From positions 8,144,911 through 8,208,910 of the forward strand of contig OX421509.1 in NCBI GenBank assembly GCA_949126835.1: a stretch of DNA of 64,000 nucleotides, in the 5' to 3' direction. The notes below the pieces were generated by a model. The model worked only from the letters and a program-made list of their open reading frames with translations, was not told where the DNA came from and did no database searches. Below are positions 24,793 through 37,800 of the stretch, piece by piece (position 1 is the stretch's first letter; each line of letters begins with the position of its first letter). Made by a program: the position numbers and the translations under genes. This DNA comes from Anisus vortex (taxonomy: Eukaryota; Mollusca; Gastropoda; Planorbidae).

Positions 24793-26522
24793 CAGGCTCA
24801 GCAACCTTTAATAATAGTGTGCCGAAGTGGAATTTCTAATTCATTCAGATTGCCAACAGCCTAAATGTCACCCTGCTTTAGCACTCAATATCAGTACTTG
24901 ACTGCCCAATGTCAACTAACACAGACAAACATCCTATTCTCCGTGAAGAAGTGGAGCTGGCTGTACAAAAATTAAAAAAAAGGGTAATCAGCTGGAGCAG
25001 ACAATGTGCCAGGCGAACTGATTCAGGCAGGAGTTGACCCTGTAATAAACATCCTAATCAACATGTGCAACAGGATATGGCAGACAGGAGAATGGCCAAC
25101 CCCCTGGACTAAGTCGCTGGTTATCACGCTCCCAAAAAAGGGTAGCTTACAGATGTGTCAGAATTACCGTACAATCATTCTGATTAGCCATCCCAGAAAA
25201 GTCATGCTCAATATTATATTAAACAGATTGAAACCACAAGCAGAACAAATCATTGCAGAAGAACAGGCAGGCTTCAGAGCAGAAAGAAGCACAACGGAGC
25301 AAATCTTTAATCTGCGAGTGCTCTGTGAAAAACATCTCCAACACCAGAGCGACCTCTATCATGTCTTCATAGACTTTAAAAAAGCGTTCGACAGAGTGTG
25401 GCATGCGGCACTGTGGGCGACTGCACAAATTCAACATACATGCAAACCTCATTGAAGTCATCAAGAACCTGTACAACAGAGCAACTAGCGCAGTAATATT
25501 CAACAGCAAGCAAGGAGATTGGTTCAAAACCACTGTTGGTGTTAGACAAGGATGTCTACTTTCCCCCATCCTCTTCAACCTCTTTCTTGAAAGGATTATG
25601 TCAGATGTGCTAGAAGACCACGTCGGAACATTCAGCATAGGCGGGCGAATTATAACCAACTTACGCTTCGCCGATGACATTGACGGCCTAGCTGGCAGCG
25701 AGGATGAATTAAAAGAATTCACTGCAAAACTAGAGAAAACATTAAAGGCAATCAATGCAGAAAAGACCAAGGTCGTGGCAAATAGATCATTCACAAGTGA
25801 AATTGGGATAAACGGGCAAAAACTCGAAGAGGTCTTCGCCTTCAAATATCTAGGGGCCATAAAATCCGACGAAGGCTCAAAGCCAGAAATTCTTGCCAGA
25901 ATGGCCCAGACAACCGCAGCGCTGAGTAAACTTAAACACATCTGGCAAAGCAAGAAACTCTCTCTCAGATCAAAGATTCGACTAATGCGCTCTCTGGCGA
26001 TGTCGGTCTTCTTGTATGGTTGCGAGGCTTGGACACTCACTGCAGACCTACAAAGAAGAATCAGTGCGCTAGAGATGAGATGTTACCGCAAGATATTGAA
26101 CATCTCCTATACAGAGGATATCACAAATGAAGTTGTTCGCAATGAAATAGCTGCTGTCATCGGCCCATACGAGGACCTTCTCACTCTCACCTCAATTAAG
26201 AAGAAAAAACTGAGATGGTATAAACAGGGAGGAAGAAAAAGAGCCAGGCAAAAGAAGAGATGGGAAGACAAAATCAAGGAGTGGACCGGCCTGTCGTTCA
26301 TCGACTTCCAAAGGGCATTACAGGACCGGAACAAATGGCAAGAGATTGTTAACAGTCAACGATGGTGCCCCAAACGACCCACCCACGGGTTAAAGGATAG
26401 GTGAAGGTGAAGTGATCTAACAGAAGATAGTTTGAGCAGTTTTTTATGGAGTCTTCCGCGTGTCATTGACACTCGGTCTGTGTGCCAAGTCTGGCACGCA
26501 TGTCGTAGGTCCCCCTCCCCTG
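24793..26522. mobile_element. hAT-type MITE split by a LINE, unit C
   Basis: Left part starts at 24793 (CAGGCTCAGCAACC) after CACTAGAG. Right part ends at 26522 (CCCCTG) before CACTAGAA, a 7-of-8 duplication. The uninterrupted paralogue is 39486-39647. The LINE at 24883-26441 lies inside. Confidence 0.75.
24883..26441 (+). pseudogene. 5'-truncated LINE with most of the RT domain, one frameshift
   Basis: Two overlapping frames (25006-25455 and 25403-26404) together cover RT blocks. The first has NYRTIILISH, EEQAGFRAERST and DFKKAFDRVWH. The second has TTVGVRQGCLLSPILFN, the catalytic RFADDIDGL and a C-terminal region with KKKKLRWYKQ and KRWEDKIKEWTGL. A frameshift near 25415 separates them, and the endonuclease is missing. 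It inserted in the MITE of the lectin copy C intron; the same MITE in units A and B is uninterrupted. The clade is not assigned. It is dead through truncation and frameshift. Confidence 0.85.
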
Positions 26523-26999
26523 CACTAGAAGAAAGAAGGGCAAAGAGCAAAGTAGTAATAGTACAAAAGGTGTTAAAATCTAACTATACAACGCAATGCT
26601 CGCATAGACATAGACATAAAACAAAACAGAACCTAATATATTCATTATGCCAGAAACATTGTATAATTATATTCTCTTTCCTATCGTGTGGCATCCGGGC
26701 ATTAAGTGAAGACATTTTGGTATTGACTTAATTTCCCAAATCTAAACTCTGGAATTTTTTTTCATAACTAAATATTATATGCATACCTATGCAGTCATCT
26801 CTGGCAGTAGCATGATTGACTTTGTTGGTAGACATCCACATGCAGGCTGTAATTGAACCGCTGGTCACAAGCTGAAAGCCTTCGTTGGAGTTACATAAAA
26901 CATAAAATTATATACTTGCGCTTTTACTGGAGTTTGGTGCTAAGCAGTTTCCTGGAAGTATATGTATTCAGAATTTAAAGATTATTTAATTGGCGAAAT

Positions 27000-27110
27000 G
27001 GATAGATGTAGGAGCGTATAGATAGATAGATGGATAGGTAGGTGGCAGGCTGTTAGGTGGATAAAGGAAGCTGGATGAATTTGTTTGATGGGTGGATAGT
27101 AAAATCGGGT
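27000..27110. repeat. GGAT/GATA-type simple repeat, unit C
   Basis: Short version of the GGAT-rich tract found upstream of the first lectin-domain exon in units A (13868) and B (41605). It supports homology of this flank up to about 27.1 kb. Confidence 0.6.
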
Positions 27111-27162
27111 TGTGGTAGTTAGATTTGTAGAAGGTTAGTTAGATTTGAGCAATAGGCTACTG

Positions 27163-27348
27163 CAGGGGTCGGCAACATTTTAATAATGGTATGCCAAAGT
27201 AGGATTTCTAATTCAACAGCCTAAAGTTGAACCCACACTTTTCTTGTAGAAGATACTCTAATTGTCTTTTTTTCGGAGTCTAGGCGTGCCATTGCAAATG
27301 TCTCAACGTGCCACGTCTGGCATGTGAGCCGTAGGTTGCCGACCCCTG
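27163..27348. mobile_element. MITE with CAGGGGTCGGCAAC / GTTGCCGACCCCTG termini
   Basis: Perfect 14-bp terminal inverted repeats bound about 186 bp of non-coding DNA. No clear 8-bp duplication remains. It marks the end of recognisable homology of unit C with the other units. Confidence 0.75.
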
Positions 27349-29089
27349 AATCTAAAGCTTGATTCCACTGATCTATATTAAAAAAGGATAGTGCCTCTAT
27401 ATTAAATATGTATGCGCAAATTGAAGCGAAAATGAATAGTGGGAAAGGGGAATTTACTTATTTACATAAGCGAGTTACAGGAATAAACCACTTATGTTTA
27501 AAACAAATCCATACGATAAAAAGGAAATCTAAGTCACTTGAAATGTATTTACAGGTCAGTGTTTAAGATATAAAATTTTATAGATAAGTGAAAGTCACGT
27601 AAAAGCCTATTTATTTTGTCTTCAAGAATGTTACTTCCGATGTTACTTCCGTGCCTAACCCATTATTTGTATAGATCAGTGGCTTGATTCACAGTATGGA
27701 TTCATTCTCAAAGTGATACGATGAAAATATATTATAGTTATATTCTCTACATTAGGTATTCAATTGTTCAATCTATGTACAAGTATACTGGTTTGATCTT
27801 GAAGGAATTTTTGTTTCTTTTCTTCCTTCCTTCTTACACACAGTGTAAGCTCTCCTTCGTCCTCGTCCATGCACAGTAGAGTTGAATTTCTTCCTTCATA
27901 AATTTACAAGAATACTACCACTTTTGTTTCTCATACGCATGACACCAAAGACTATAATAAAATGCTTTAATATTTCTGCTCTTTGATGACTCGAAAATCT
28001 TCTTTTCGGAATTTCCGATTGCTCTACGTCCTCTGGCCTTCCGGTTTAGTAATCCGCTAAGATTTTCTCAATCACAAATAAGGATTAAAATCGTAAGTTG
28101 CATACAGCGGAAGTCCTTATGGAAGTCTAGAAGTCATTAAAGATAATGTGAGCACTGAAAAAACAAGTGTTAAGCTCTAAAAATAAAAAAAACGGTCCAT
28201 CTCATTATAATCTTTGATGTGCACCAGGAAACTTGAGGACGCGTGCGCAGACTAACAATTTAGCTCTAAAAACTGACCCATAAAAACCAAGTTTTTATTA
28301 TACTCCCTTTCTTTGTAACTAAGTTTACCATCATGGAATTAAATAATTGATTGACTACTGGAAATGCTACATGTTCAGAAAAATATTTGTGTCCCAAAAA
28401 TATCTCCTTACTCCGTATGAATTGTTTCGTTTTATTTTCTGTTACTTCGTTTACGAATTTTTTCCCCTTCATTCACAAAGCTAGAGCGCAACGATTGGAG
28501 ACGTCATAAAAATAATTTCAGAGCATCCTTTTTTTTTCTAGCTTTGTGACGAAAAACCATATAAAGTTGGACCGGCAATTTCAACGTAAAACCAAAACAA
28601 ACAGTTCCATTCTGATGTTTTTGTGTTGCGCCAGCAGGCAGCAGTGTGTTTTCCGTCTCAACTTGGAGTATTTATGTGTCTTCTATGTTCACTTTAGAGT
28701 GTTAATTTTTATACAAGTGGATTTGTGGAAGTTTTCTCTTGACAATAGTATAATCATTTTAGTGTTACTTGATACGTGTAAGGAGTGATTAATTGATTAA
28801 ATTATTAATGAATCTATAAATACTATAAAACAGGACTGAGCCTTTTTTCTTAAACTGGTCTCAACTGGTCTAAATGTTTACCCGTTCCGCTCTAGTAAAC
28901 CGGTGTTTACAAACATTTCTGACGACACACTAGTCCTATTGTGTGTTGTGTTTGGTTTCTTATTCTGATCGTCTTAAGTATTTTAAAAATGAATCACAGC
29001 CTTCTCCGTAGTATTGGGAAAATATGCTCTGAGTGCCATACCCGTGTCGATAACAAAGTTTTTCAAATGATTTGTTGTTTTGGCATAGG
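27349..29089. other. Sequence without recognisable homology in the window, no gene supported
   Basis: This 1.7 kb stretch lies between the end of unit C and the start of the G1 element copy B. I see no counterpart elsewhere in the window; the matching place left of unit A is outside it. Short frames such as 28941-29123 (CSECHTRVDNKVFQMICC) have no domain I recognise. No 5' LTR of the G1 element was found here. Confidence 0.45.
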
Positions 29090-31668
29090 GCGTCGCCTAC
29101 CTACAAGACGCGGGACAAAATGACAGAACAAGTTTAAGGACTCAAAACAGTAATACAGAGGGGAAGTTAAGATCCACAGAGGATAAAAGTAAACAAAAAG
29201 CCGATCAACAAGAAAATTCAAGTTTTGTACAAAAGAGAATTACCTGTACCTTTTGTAAGAAAGATGGACATATAAAGGAGAATTGTTGGAGTCTACATAA
29301 AGAGAAAAGACCCATTAAAAACAAGAACAACGTGGATTTATCGCACATCGCCGTACAAACTGAAACTCCCATTAACAAAAATGCACACAAAAGAACTAAA
29401 GCTGAAAGAAAGACATCTGATGTTAGTCATGAGGAGGTGGCGAAACATGCATGTCCAAGTTGCTCAAAGTCAGAAAGAGTCTTTGAAACGAAGACCGAGG
29501 CTATTGAACATTCTAGTCTCAACTCCAAAGGGAGTGTGACAGATGAACAGTCAGTAAATAAAACGTTTACTTATGGAGGCAGTAGTGTAGCAAGAAACTC
29601 AGTAGGCAGAGAACTACCCGAGTGCATGCTATCTGATGTTAGCGAGGGCTATGTGTCACCTATAGATAATCAAGCTAGAGAACGGAAGATTAGAATTCTA
29701 CGTGACTACGGTGCTGATATATCTTTACTGTTGAAGAATACTGTACCAACGTCGAAATTGACTCATACATGCCAGTATGCCTTAATCAGTACTATGGCTG
29801 GGACACTTACGGCACCGTTACAACGTAAACAGTTGAAGTGTAATTACTTCACTGGACCTGTTATTGTTGGGATAGTGAAAAAATTTCCCTACAGAGGCAT
29901 TTCATTACTTTTAGGAAGCGACCATGCCAAGAATCAGGTACATCCTGTACTTAAAGAAACAAAAGACTCTGTACAGTGTAGGAATACTGAAAATTCAGTA
30001 TGCGTTATCACCAGAGCTATGGAGAAACAACAGATGACTGATAAATTGACAAAGAAACCAGAACCGACACCAGAGATTGACTTACAAGCAACCTTCATGG
30101 CGGATGTTCTGGGTGGTCACTCAAGTCATACTGATCAAAGTAATTTGTCGCCTAGACAACTACTCATTCTTGCTCAAGGCAAAGATCCAGAGATCGGAAA
30201 ACTAAAAGAGGAAGCAGAGAATGAAGGAGAGTTAGAAACAATGGCCGCAGGTTATTACCTGAGGGACGAGTTGTTGATGAGGAAATGGAGAGGGAAAGAA
30301 AACGACGATGAAACATGCAGCGAAGTACATCAAATCGTGGTACCCACTGTATACCGCAAGGACATACTACATATGGCCCATGATTCACCGTATGCTGGTC
30401 ACCTAGGGATACAGAAAACCTACGACAGGATTCTTCCGTATTTCTTCTGGCCTGGCCTACGTCGTGACGTCACATCGTTCTGCAGATCATGTTATATCTG
30501 CCAGATGGTCGGCAAACCGAATCAGACCATTCCGGTAGCTCCTCTACGACCCATACCAGCATTCTCAGAACCCTTCAGTCACATCATTATAGACTGCGTC
30601 GGTCCGTTGCCTAAAAATAAGGATGGCCACCAGTATCTGTTCACTATTATGTGTTCGGCAACCAGATTTCCAGAGGCTTTTCCTCTACGTAGCATCAATG
30701 TCGACAAAATCTCTGATGCACTTATCGGATTCTTCGCCCGGTATGGACTTCCGAAAACCGTGCAGTCAGATCAAGGTTCAAATTTCACATCGAAGTTATT
30801 TCGCCAAGTCTTAGAACGGATGGGTATTCGTCATGCAGTATCGAGTGCATATCATCCACAGAGTCAATGTGCACTCGAACAATACCACCAAACATTGAAA
30901 ACTATGCTCCGTACTTTCTGTTTCGAGCATAACGACGATTGGGATCGTGGTGTTCCCTTCGCACTCTTCGCAACCTGAGAGGCTGTGCAAGAATCTCTTG
31001 GTTTCAGTCCTTTTGTACTGGTATTCGGACACACAGTTCGTGGACCACCAAAGCTGTTACAAGAGACATGGTTATCATCCACTGAAGATACTGGTCTTTT
31101 AACATACGTGGAGAATTTTAGAAATAGACTGTATAATGCATTAAAGGCTGTCAGATCTAATCTTTTGCAGGTAAAAGACAAGATGAAGGTCTACTATGAC
31201 GTCAACGCAAGAACCCGTATCTTCCAACCTGGTGATAAAGTTCTCATGCTGACGCCACTGTCTGGTCAGCCCATGAGTGCCATGTCTACATGACCCCACG
31301 AGGTTATGGCTAAGCTTAGTGAGGTTAACTATCTTGTAAAGACCCCTGATAGAAGGAAATCGCAACGAGTGTGCCACATTAACATGTTAAAACCATACAT
31401 TACCAGAGAAGAACAAAATGTTGTCGCCTTGGTAAACACTGTTATTAATATTGGGAATAATTCTCCCGAAATTAAGTGTGAAGTAGAAGAAAGCAAATTA
31501 CAAATCAAAAAAGCTTTAAAAACCCTAAATGAAAAATTGGCACATTTACCCGCCTGCGAACAATCCGCTATCAAAGGTCAAATTTATGAACATATTAATA
31601 TTAATATATTTGCAGATATACCCAATAGAACAAGACTGATTGAACAAGAGGAAACCAGTCTCACATAA
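29090..31668 (+). pseudogene. G1 LTR retrotransposon gag-pol remnant, copy B
   Basis: The frame begins after a stop near 29090 and shows, in order: a gag zinc knuckle CTFCKKDGHIKENC (CX2CX4HX4C, from 29245), an aspartic-protease-like region (RDYGADISLLL; the usual Thr/Ser-Gly is altered), an H2C2 zinc region (HMAHDSPYAGH...CRSCYICQ), a DDE integrase core (IDCVGPLP, SDQGSNF, ALEQYHQ) and a HINMLKPY tail. Stops: TGA 30976-30978, private to this copy, and TGA 31291-31293, shared with copy A. The frame reopens to 31668 and ends (DIPNRTRLIEQEETSLT) where RT begins in G2. The gag N-terminus is missing. Copy B lacks the two private stops of copy A. Confidence 0.88.
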
Positions 31669-32581
31669 AATGTTTTCTTTTATGTCATTTATTGTTATTA
31701 CTCAACATGTGGAAATAAAATTAATGAATTATGTTTTAAATCATTAAAAAAAAATGAAACATTACGAAACAAGATGTAAATTTTACTAGAGACAGTCATA
31801 CGTGTGTTGATGTAAAAATAATGTATATTGCATACACCAATTGCAAACACACCGGTAGTTAACTTGAATACTTCCACACTTGTGTTTGTTCAATTAATTC
31901 TATTATTGTGTTTTGCAAATCGTTTGTTTCTATGTCGTCATGTTATAATTTAGATGTCTTTTTTTATGCTATGTAAAAGCTAAATCAGCTGAGATTATCA
32001 CATTTTAATATTCTTTAAGTCAGAATTGAGACATCATAATAATATAATAACTGAAAATCATTAGTTAATAATACAACAATCGGTTATAATTAAATTAAAC
32101 TTTCTAAAGAATTATCTATCAATTAATGATCGGTTCCAATTATTTTGGGCAACTCATATCAATTCTATGGGAATAGGTTATTGGTGGTAATGGTTTGATG
32201 GTCAACGTTGTACACAAAAAATGATAATTTTAAATATTAATCGATAAAATAAATGTTTAATTAATGTGCATTTGCTAATATTAGGGTGATAATTAAAAAT
32301 GACCTTCGGTTTACTGTTTGTGATATGGATTTTTATAAATGTGTCACATACATTGGTAAGATAATGTGATGAGTGATTCTATAATAACGACTTTGTTACT
32401 AAAAATATATGTGACATATGGTTCATTTTAATCTTAAAACGATTGTCCAATAGTCCATTAAATCTTAGTAATAGTTTGGGAATTCAGTTTATTTTATTCC
32501 ATGGGTGAGCTACAAATAATTCCCTACTTGACACTGTATGTCATTCCTTTGTGTCTTAAGGGGGGGGGGGGGGGGGGCGAG
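31669..32581 (+). other. G1 element 3' untranslated region and poly-G polypurine tract, copy B
   Basis: Counterpart of 2080-2989, about 99% identical. The G run just before the LTR (about 32560-32577) is longer here than in copy A. Non-coding. Confidence 0.65.
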
Positions 32582-33128
32582 TGTTACGTAAAGGAAAGTA
32601 GTGTTATTTCCGTAGTTATATTGGTTCTCTATTAATATCTAATTAATTTCGAAAGAAATCTTTAACCAAAATGTTTTTCCATACTAAGAATAAAACGTGC
32701 ATATCTGTCTAGACACAATGTCATTGCATTTAAAACGCGACATAAGTCGCACGGGGTTTAGCACGGGGTTTAGAGATCGTTAGATCAGTTTTAGTTTGGG
32801 CGTTGTTGTGTAAGGACCGTATTTAATTTTAATTACTCCATTATAGATATGTTATTACGGCCTGATATGTTCGGAATAAATTGTGATTACTATTGTCAAA
32901 TAGGATTGTGTATTTCTTCATTATTAAGGTACACAAATAAATAACATTTTTAAGGTCATTTAACACACATCCTACGAGCCAATCAACTATAAAAATCTAC
33001 AAATATATTGCAAATACTAATTCTTGTACAATCTTGTGGGATTCAAAAGGGATGTGAATCAAAAGGATGTAGTAATTATACATTCCTAAATATATTATCA
33101 TACATCGGTAGCTGTTTCGCACGTGACA
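32582..33128 (+). repeat. G1 family 3' LTR, copy B (547 bp)
   Basis: Same length as the copy A LTR, with TG...CA ends (TGTTACG...GTGACA). It is followed by the same flank (ATAACCCATACTAATGCG) as in copy A, showing that the two G1 copies derive from one insertion that was later duplicated. Confidence 0.82.
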
Positions 33129-35166
33129 ATAACCCATACTAATGCGATGCACTTTAATTCTTTTTCTGTTGTAGTTCTTCTCTGGTTCAGTAAATCTTTA
33201 ACTTACGAAATCTAGAGAAAATAACATTGTTCGTCACTGTCTTTGTCAGTTTGCATTAGCACTGGTCCTAAACTGGATAGACTGGCATCGGTCATAGCAA
33301 AAAAATTTATGTTAAGTTATAGTAGCCCATCGGGACATTACTAAATAATTTTTCTAGAGTATCATGGATTTATTTCCTAACTAACACTATGTCTAACCTT
33401 GATTTATTTTACCTATTAAAGCATACAACGTGCGCTGTAACGCAGGGTGATCATATTTTTCCACAGCGATTATTACCTTGCGATCATAACGGGCCAATCG
33501 AATTCAGAAGTAGTCTTAATGGAAATGCCTGAGGGGTCCAGGTCGTTTTTCCAGACAGACAGAAAGAAAAACTATTTGTATCAGTGATAGTGACGCTATC
33601 TAAACTGCCCGTCCATAACAGAGGGGGGGGGGGGGGGGGGGTCACGGTTTGTGCCCTAAAGAATTTGTAAAAGCAATGAATGCGGACTCGTGAGCTGGCA
33701 GTAGGGATATGTTATTTGATATGTCATAAGGCTCGCAGCTGTTTCATGATGTCTTCTATGTTAGGGATAAACTTACGATAATATTTGAATTGCTTTAACA
33801 GATATTTAATGTTTTTCTCCGTTGTGGGCATATGGGATTTCTCAATGTGTCCTTAATTGATATTGGCTTGGCGGTGCGATTGTTTTTGCGATCATTGTAA
33901 TTTACCGTGTGTACACTTGATTTCTTAGAGTGAGCGGATATAAATTCCGCCAATTTCAACACACCATCTTTAGACAAAGGCCAGGTAATAACAGTCTGGA
34001 GCAACACATGTTCCATAAATCAATCGGTGCAAGCAAAATGTGCTCCTTTGGAACAGCTCCTGAAAAGACGGAACATGTGTCGCTGTGGTCCTCCAGACCT
34101 GCCACCTGTACCACTCTACCCGGTCAGCGTTATAGCCCCAGGAAGCTACCTTCCAAGACAAACTGCATGGTTGACTTGAGCAACTGACAGCCACAGCGAA
34201 GTTCATTACAACTATTGGACTCCAAATCATAACTTTTGAGACATAACTTTGTGTCAGGCAAATTTCTATGTCTAAATCATCCAAAGGCTAATTCATCCAC
34301 TTTCTATCAAATTAATTAAATTTAATGTTTAGCACCTGCTCTCAATTCAACCATCAAAGATCAGTTGTTCAGGCCTTTGTTTTTCAGGATGAAAGACATA
34401 TAAATATAGTTCTCCTGTTATTTGTGTGGAATGAATGGAAAATACGAAAAAAAAAAATTGGGCTATATTCAAAAGTTTTCAACTAAAAGTCAAAAATAAT
34501 AAAAAGAAACGTATAAAAAATGTAGACGATAAACTTTGTTTATAAGGTTTGTTTATTGAAATAATTAAAAGCACACACAAAAAAGTTAGCAAAATGAAGA
34601 TTACTTAATATATGATGCAAACTCTTATTTTATATTATATATAAATATATATATTATAGTATACTATGTTCTAATGGAAATAATTTGTATGTTAAATAGA
34701 TAAGATTATCAATAAACTTTTAACGTTTATAATTAAATTTTCTTATGTATCTCTTACATCATCTTTTTATAAGAACTTTTCGTTAAAAAAATGTATAAGT
34801 TTTTTGTCCTATTAATATAAATAATCTTAAGATAATTTTTTTTAGTTATGTAATATCAACTGTTGATTTAAAACGCAAATATACATAATTGAAACAGGTT
34901 AAAATGAAAACCATACTAGAAATATTTTAGCACAGTAAATATATTTTAATATCAAATTTCCATTTCCTGAAAGTAGAAGCCTAAATATTGCTCAAAAATA
35001 GTTCGTTATACATGATTTGAATGTTGCGATTTAAAATTAAAACAGGGTATGTGTATATACAGTATAGGGAGTAGAGTGCTTCACTTTCAGTGCCTTTTAG
35101 AGTGAATTCATTTCTATTCTTTATATACCATATATATATATACCATCTATATATGTATATACATAT
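33129..35166. other. Downstream flank of lectin unit B, no gene recognised
   Basis: Paralogous to 3537-5580. The G homopolymer near 33622 is about twice as long as in unit A. Short frames around 33795-34284 are shared with A but carry no domain. Confidence 0.55.
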
Positions 35167-35745
35167 TGTTACAAAAGTAGTTTTATTTCCATAATTATAT
35201 TGGTTCTATTATTATTAACTAAAGTTAAAAAGAAATAATCTTAAACCCGAAATGTTTCCGTGTTAGGAATAAAACATGTATATGTCTAGACACTACGTCA
35301 TAGCATTAAATACGTCATATGCACGAGGGTTGAAGATAGTTAGTTTGAGTTCTAGCTGTTTTTGACCATTTTCTTAAAGATAGGATTACGGCTTAGTACG
35401 ATATAGAAGAATCTCAACTGATTAAGTTTCATCATATAATATTGGTACATGTATTCTGTGTTACTGTTATATTTATCATCTCAACTTGTTGGAATAAAAT
35501 TGTGTTTAATCATTCAAACAGGATTGTGGATTTCCTCTATATTAAGGTACAGTTTATCTAAATCACTTCATACACAAAAGATTCACATCATACGAGTCAA
35601 ATAAACATCAAATCTACTTCAATAACATCAATACTAATTCTTATACAACCTTGTGATATCCAAGAGGGATGTGAATCTAAAGAAATAATAATAATACATT
35701 ACTAAAAATATCATCACACGTCAGTAGCTGATTTCGCACGTGACA
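35167..35745 (+). repeat. Solo LTR related to family G1, unit B only
   Basis: TG...CA element of 579 bp (TGTTACAAAAG...CACGTGACA) flanked by ATAT on both sides, a 4-bp target duplication. Unit A has the uninterrupted site (GTATATACATATATACC). It aligns with the G1 LTR along its length (AATAAAACATG, GTCTAGACAC, CATCATACGAGTCAA) but is clearly diverged. With no internal region, it probably arose by LTR-LTR recombination. Confidence 0.82.
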
Positions 35746-35756
35746 ATATATACCAT

Positions 35757-37205
35757 ATATACCATCTTCATCACCATTGCCCGTCACCCCAGCTAAGGTT
35801 TGGTCCGCCAACCACAGATCTCCATAGTCCCCTGTCCTGAGCCATTCTCTCCAATAGAGTAAATGCGTAAAACCCATCTTTTCGGTGTCTGCCTCAAGGT
35901 CGCGTTGCTAGGCATTTCTCGAGCGACCTCTTTTCCGCTTGCATTGGGTTTTGCACTTCAGTGATTGTCTTGTGACATTGGTTGGAGGCTTGTGCAAGGT
36001 GTGTCCTAAATAACCCCATCTTTTCTTTCTGATATCTTCTTCTATAAAACGTTGGCAGGCTCCTTGACAGAGGTCGAAGTTGTTTATGGTGTCAGGCCAT
36101 CTAGATCTGGAGTATCCTTCTGAGGCAGCTGTTTATGAAGGTTTGGACTTTGCCTGTGTTGGCTTTTGTCATTCTCCAAGTCTCTGCTCCATACAACAGG
36201 ACTGACTATGAAATAAAGTCGAACATTTTAATCGTGATATTTAGGGACAACTATTTGGAGTTCCATATATTCTTGAATTGGATACAAGCGGCTCTTGCTT
36301 TGCCAATCCTTGCCATGACGTCGGCAACTGTTTTTCCCTGCTGGTCAATGATACTAACCATGTAGGTAAGGGACTGTACCTCCTCATGTGGGCTTCCATG
36401 CAGTATGATTGATTCGGCAAAGGCGGAGTTTATCTTCGGGGTTTCACTCTTATCTTTGTTGATGTTGAGGCCCAACTGAGGCGATGTGGTTGCCACCATG
36501 TTTGTTTACTGTTGCATTTGTTGCTGACTGTGCGAGAAGAGTGCAATATCATCAGCAAAGTCTAAGTCGTCAACTGGTCCCACAAGGTTAACCGGATTTT
36601 GTTTATGTGCCCCCCAGTGGATGTTTTCATAATCTACTCGATGACATAGAGGAAGGGAAATGGCGATAACAGGCATCCTTGACGAACTCCGGTTCGCAAA
36701 TGGAAAGTATCTGTAAGCTGTCGTCCATGTACGACTCTGCAGGACATCTCATTGTAGGAGTTCCTTATAAAGCTGTTGATTTGTATTAGGGATGCGTAGT
36801 GCTGTAGGAGCTGTCCATGCTGTCGAAGGCTTTTTCATAATCAATAAAAAGTATATACAACGTGGAGATCCACTCTAGTGACTGCTCGACTATAATACGA
36901 AGCGTCGCAGTCTGATCCGTGCCGGATCTGTTTTGCCTGAAACCTGGTCTCTCAGTTTGGGATCAACAATGTCTCTAATCCTGTTACAGACCTATCCTGG
37001 CAATAAAAGAAGTGTAATGCCCCCTGTAGTTGTTGCAATTACTGAGGTCAACTTTCTTAAGGAGTTCTTTTCTCATTTTCGTTCATTTCTCCCACTGCCT
37101 GGGTGCCCATTATGTGCTAATATCCTGTGTTATCTGTCTGAATCTTGGCATTGACATATCCCATGAGGATAGTGATGTCCTTGTGTGGGAAGATCTCTAG
37201 AACTT
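35757..37205 (-). pseudogene. Degenerate LINE, unit B, with internal deletion
   Basis: Paralogue of the LINE at 5604-8405. It keeps the RT-distal block (36499-36251; GLNINKDKSETPKIN) and C-terminal block. It lacks about 1.35 kb of the middle, including the SINE, with the junction near 37063. Dead. Confidence 0.75.
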
Positions 37206-37431
37206 TTTTTAATCTATAAAATAACTTTTCTTATACCGCTGCCACCAGAAACGTTTTTTTTTTAGGATGTGTCCCACCAACTTTAATCTCATGCAAAAGC
37301 CGTGCACACATTTCGTTTTGTTTTTATCGTTAAATTTGCACACATGTCTTGTAATAAATTGTTTCTTAAACCTTTCTTTCTAACGTTAAAAACCATTCTA
37401 CCAAATGCAAGTAAGTTAATAAGCTTGTAAA

Positions 37432-37703
<272 letters not shown>

Positions 37704-37800
37704 TATGTATATATGTATATAAATAATAATTAATAAAAGCAACAATAACGACAACACAGAAAAGATGAATACAAATTTCCTAAGTACTTGGAGTGCCAGG

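Larger units (their letters stand above)
22960..26951 (-). pseudogene. C-type lectin copy C (nonsense mutation, no PAN exon)
   Basis: Three exons on the minus strand: 26787-26951 (start of the lectin domain), 24464-24631 (TYWIGLND...YRWEDDD, CEEVTCRQQIFKPG) and 22960-23075 (EPNNVNNEACTIYEGHFIVD...ICERNFY, stop). Phase-1 junctions match copies A and B. The first of these has an in-frame TAA where B reads Lys-Glu-Phe (B: SKEF; C: Ser-Ile-stop). No PAN/apple exon is found upstream before 29 kb. The usual Trp of the WND-type motif is replaced (GHFIVD) and the Asp before the conserved Cys is Ala. A 1.6 kb LINE sits in its intron. It probably makes no full lectin unless the mutated exon is skipped. 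Confidence 0.8.
19530..27160. repeat. Segmental duplication, unit 2 (lectin copy C block)
   Basis: Starts GGGGTACGATAGACTTACAGG and is collinear with 57515-64000, including the 3' flank, the last lectin exon and the following GATA array. Its 3' flank (about 21087-22600) also resembles that of units A and B, so all four units share a more ancient ancestor. Unit 2 is more diverged between its copies than unit 1. Confidence 0.85.

Noticed and set aside
27590..27660. GTCACGTAAAAGCC as a 5' LTR start of the G1 element
   Set aside because: Only a few bases resemble the LTR start TGTTACGTAAAGG, and the following sequence does not align.
28941..29123. 60-codon frame with CSECHTRVDNKVFQMICC just before the G1 gag remnant
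   Set aside because: The Cys/His pattern fits no family I can name, there is no paralogue in the window for comparison, and the frame ends before the gag frame. It could not be supported as a gene.
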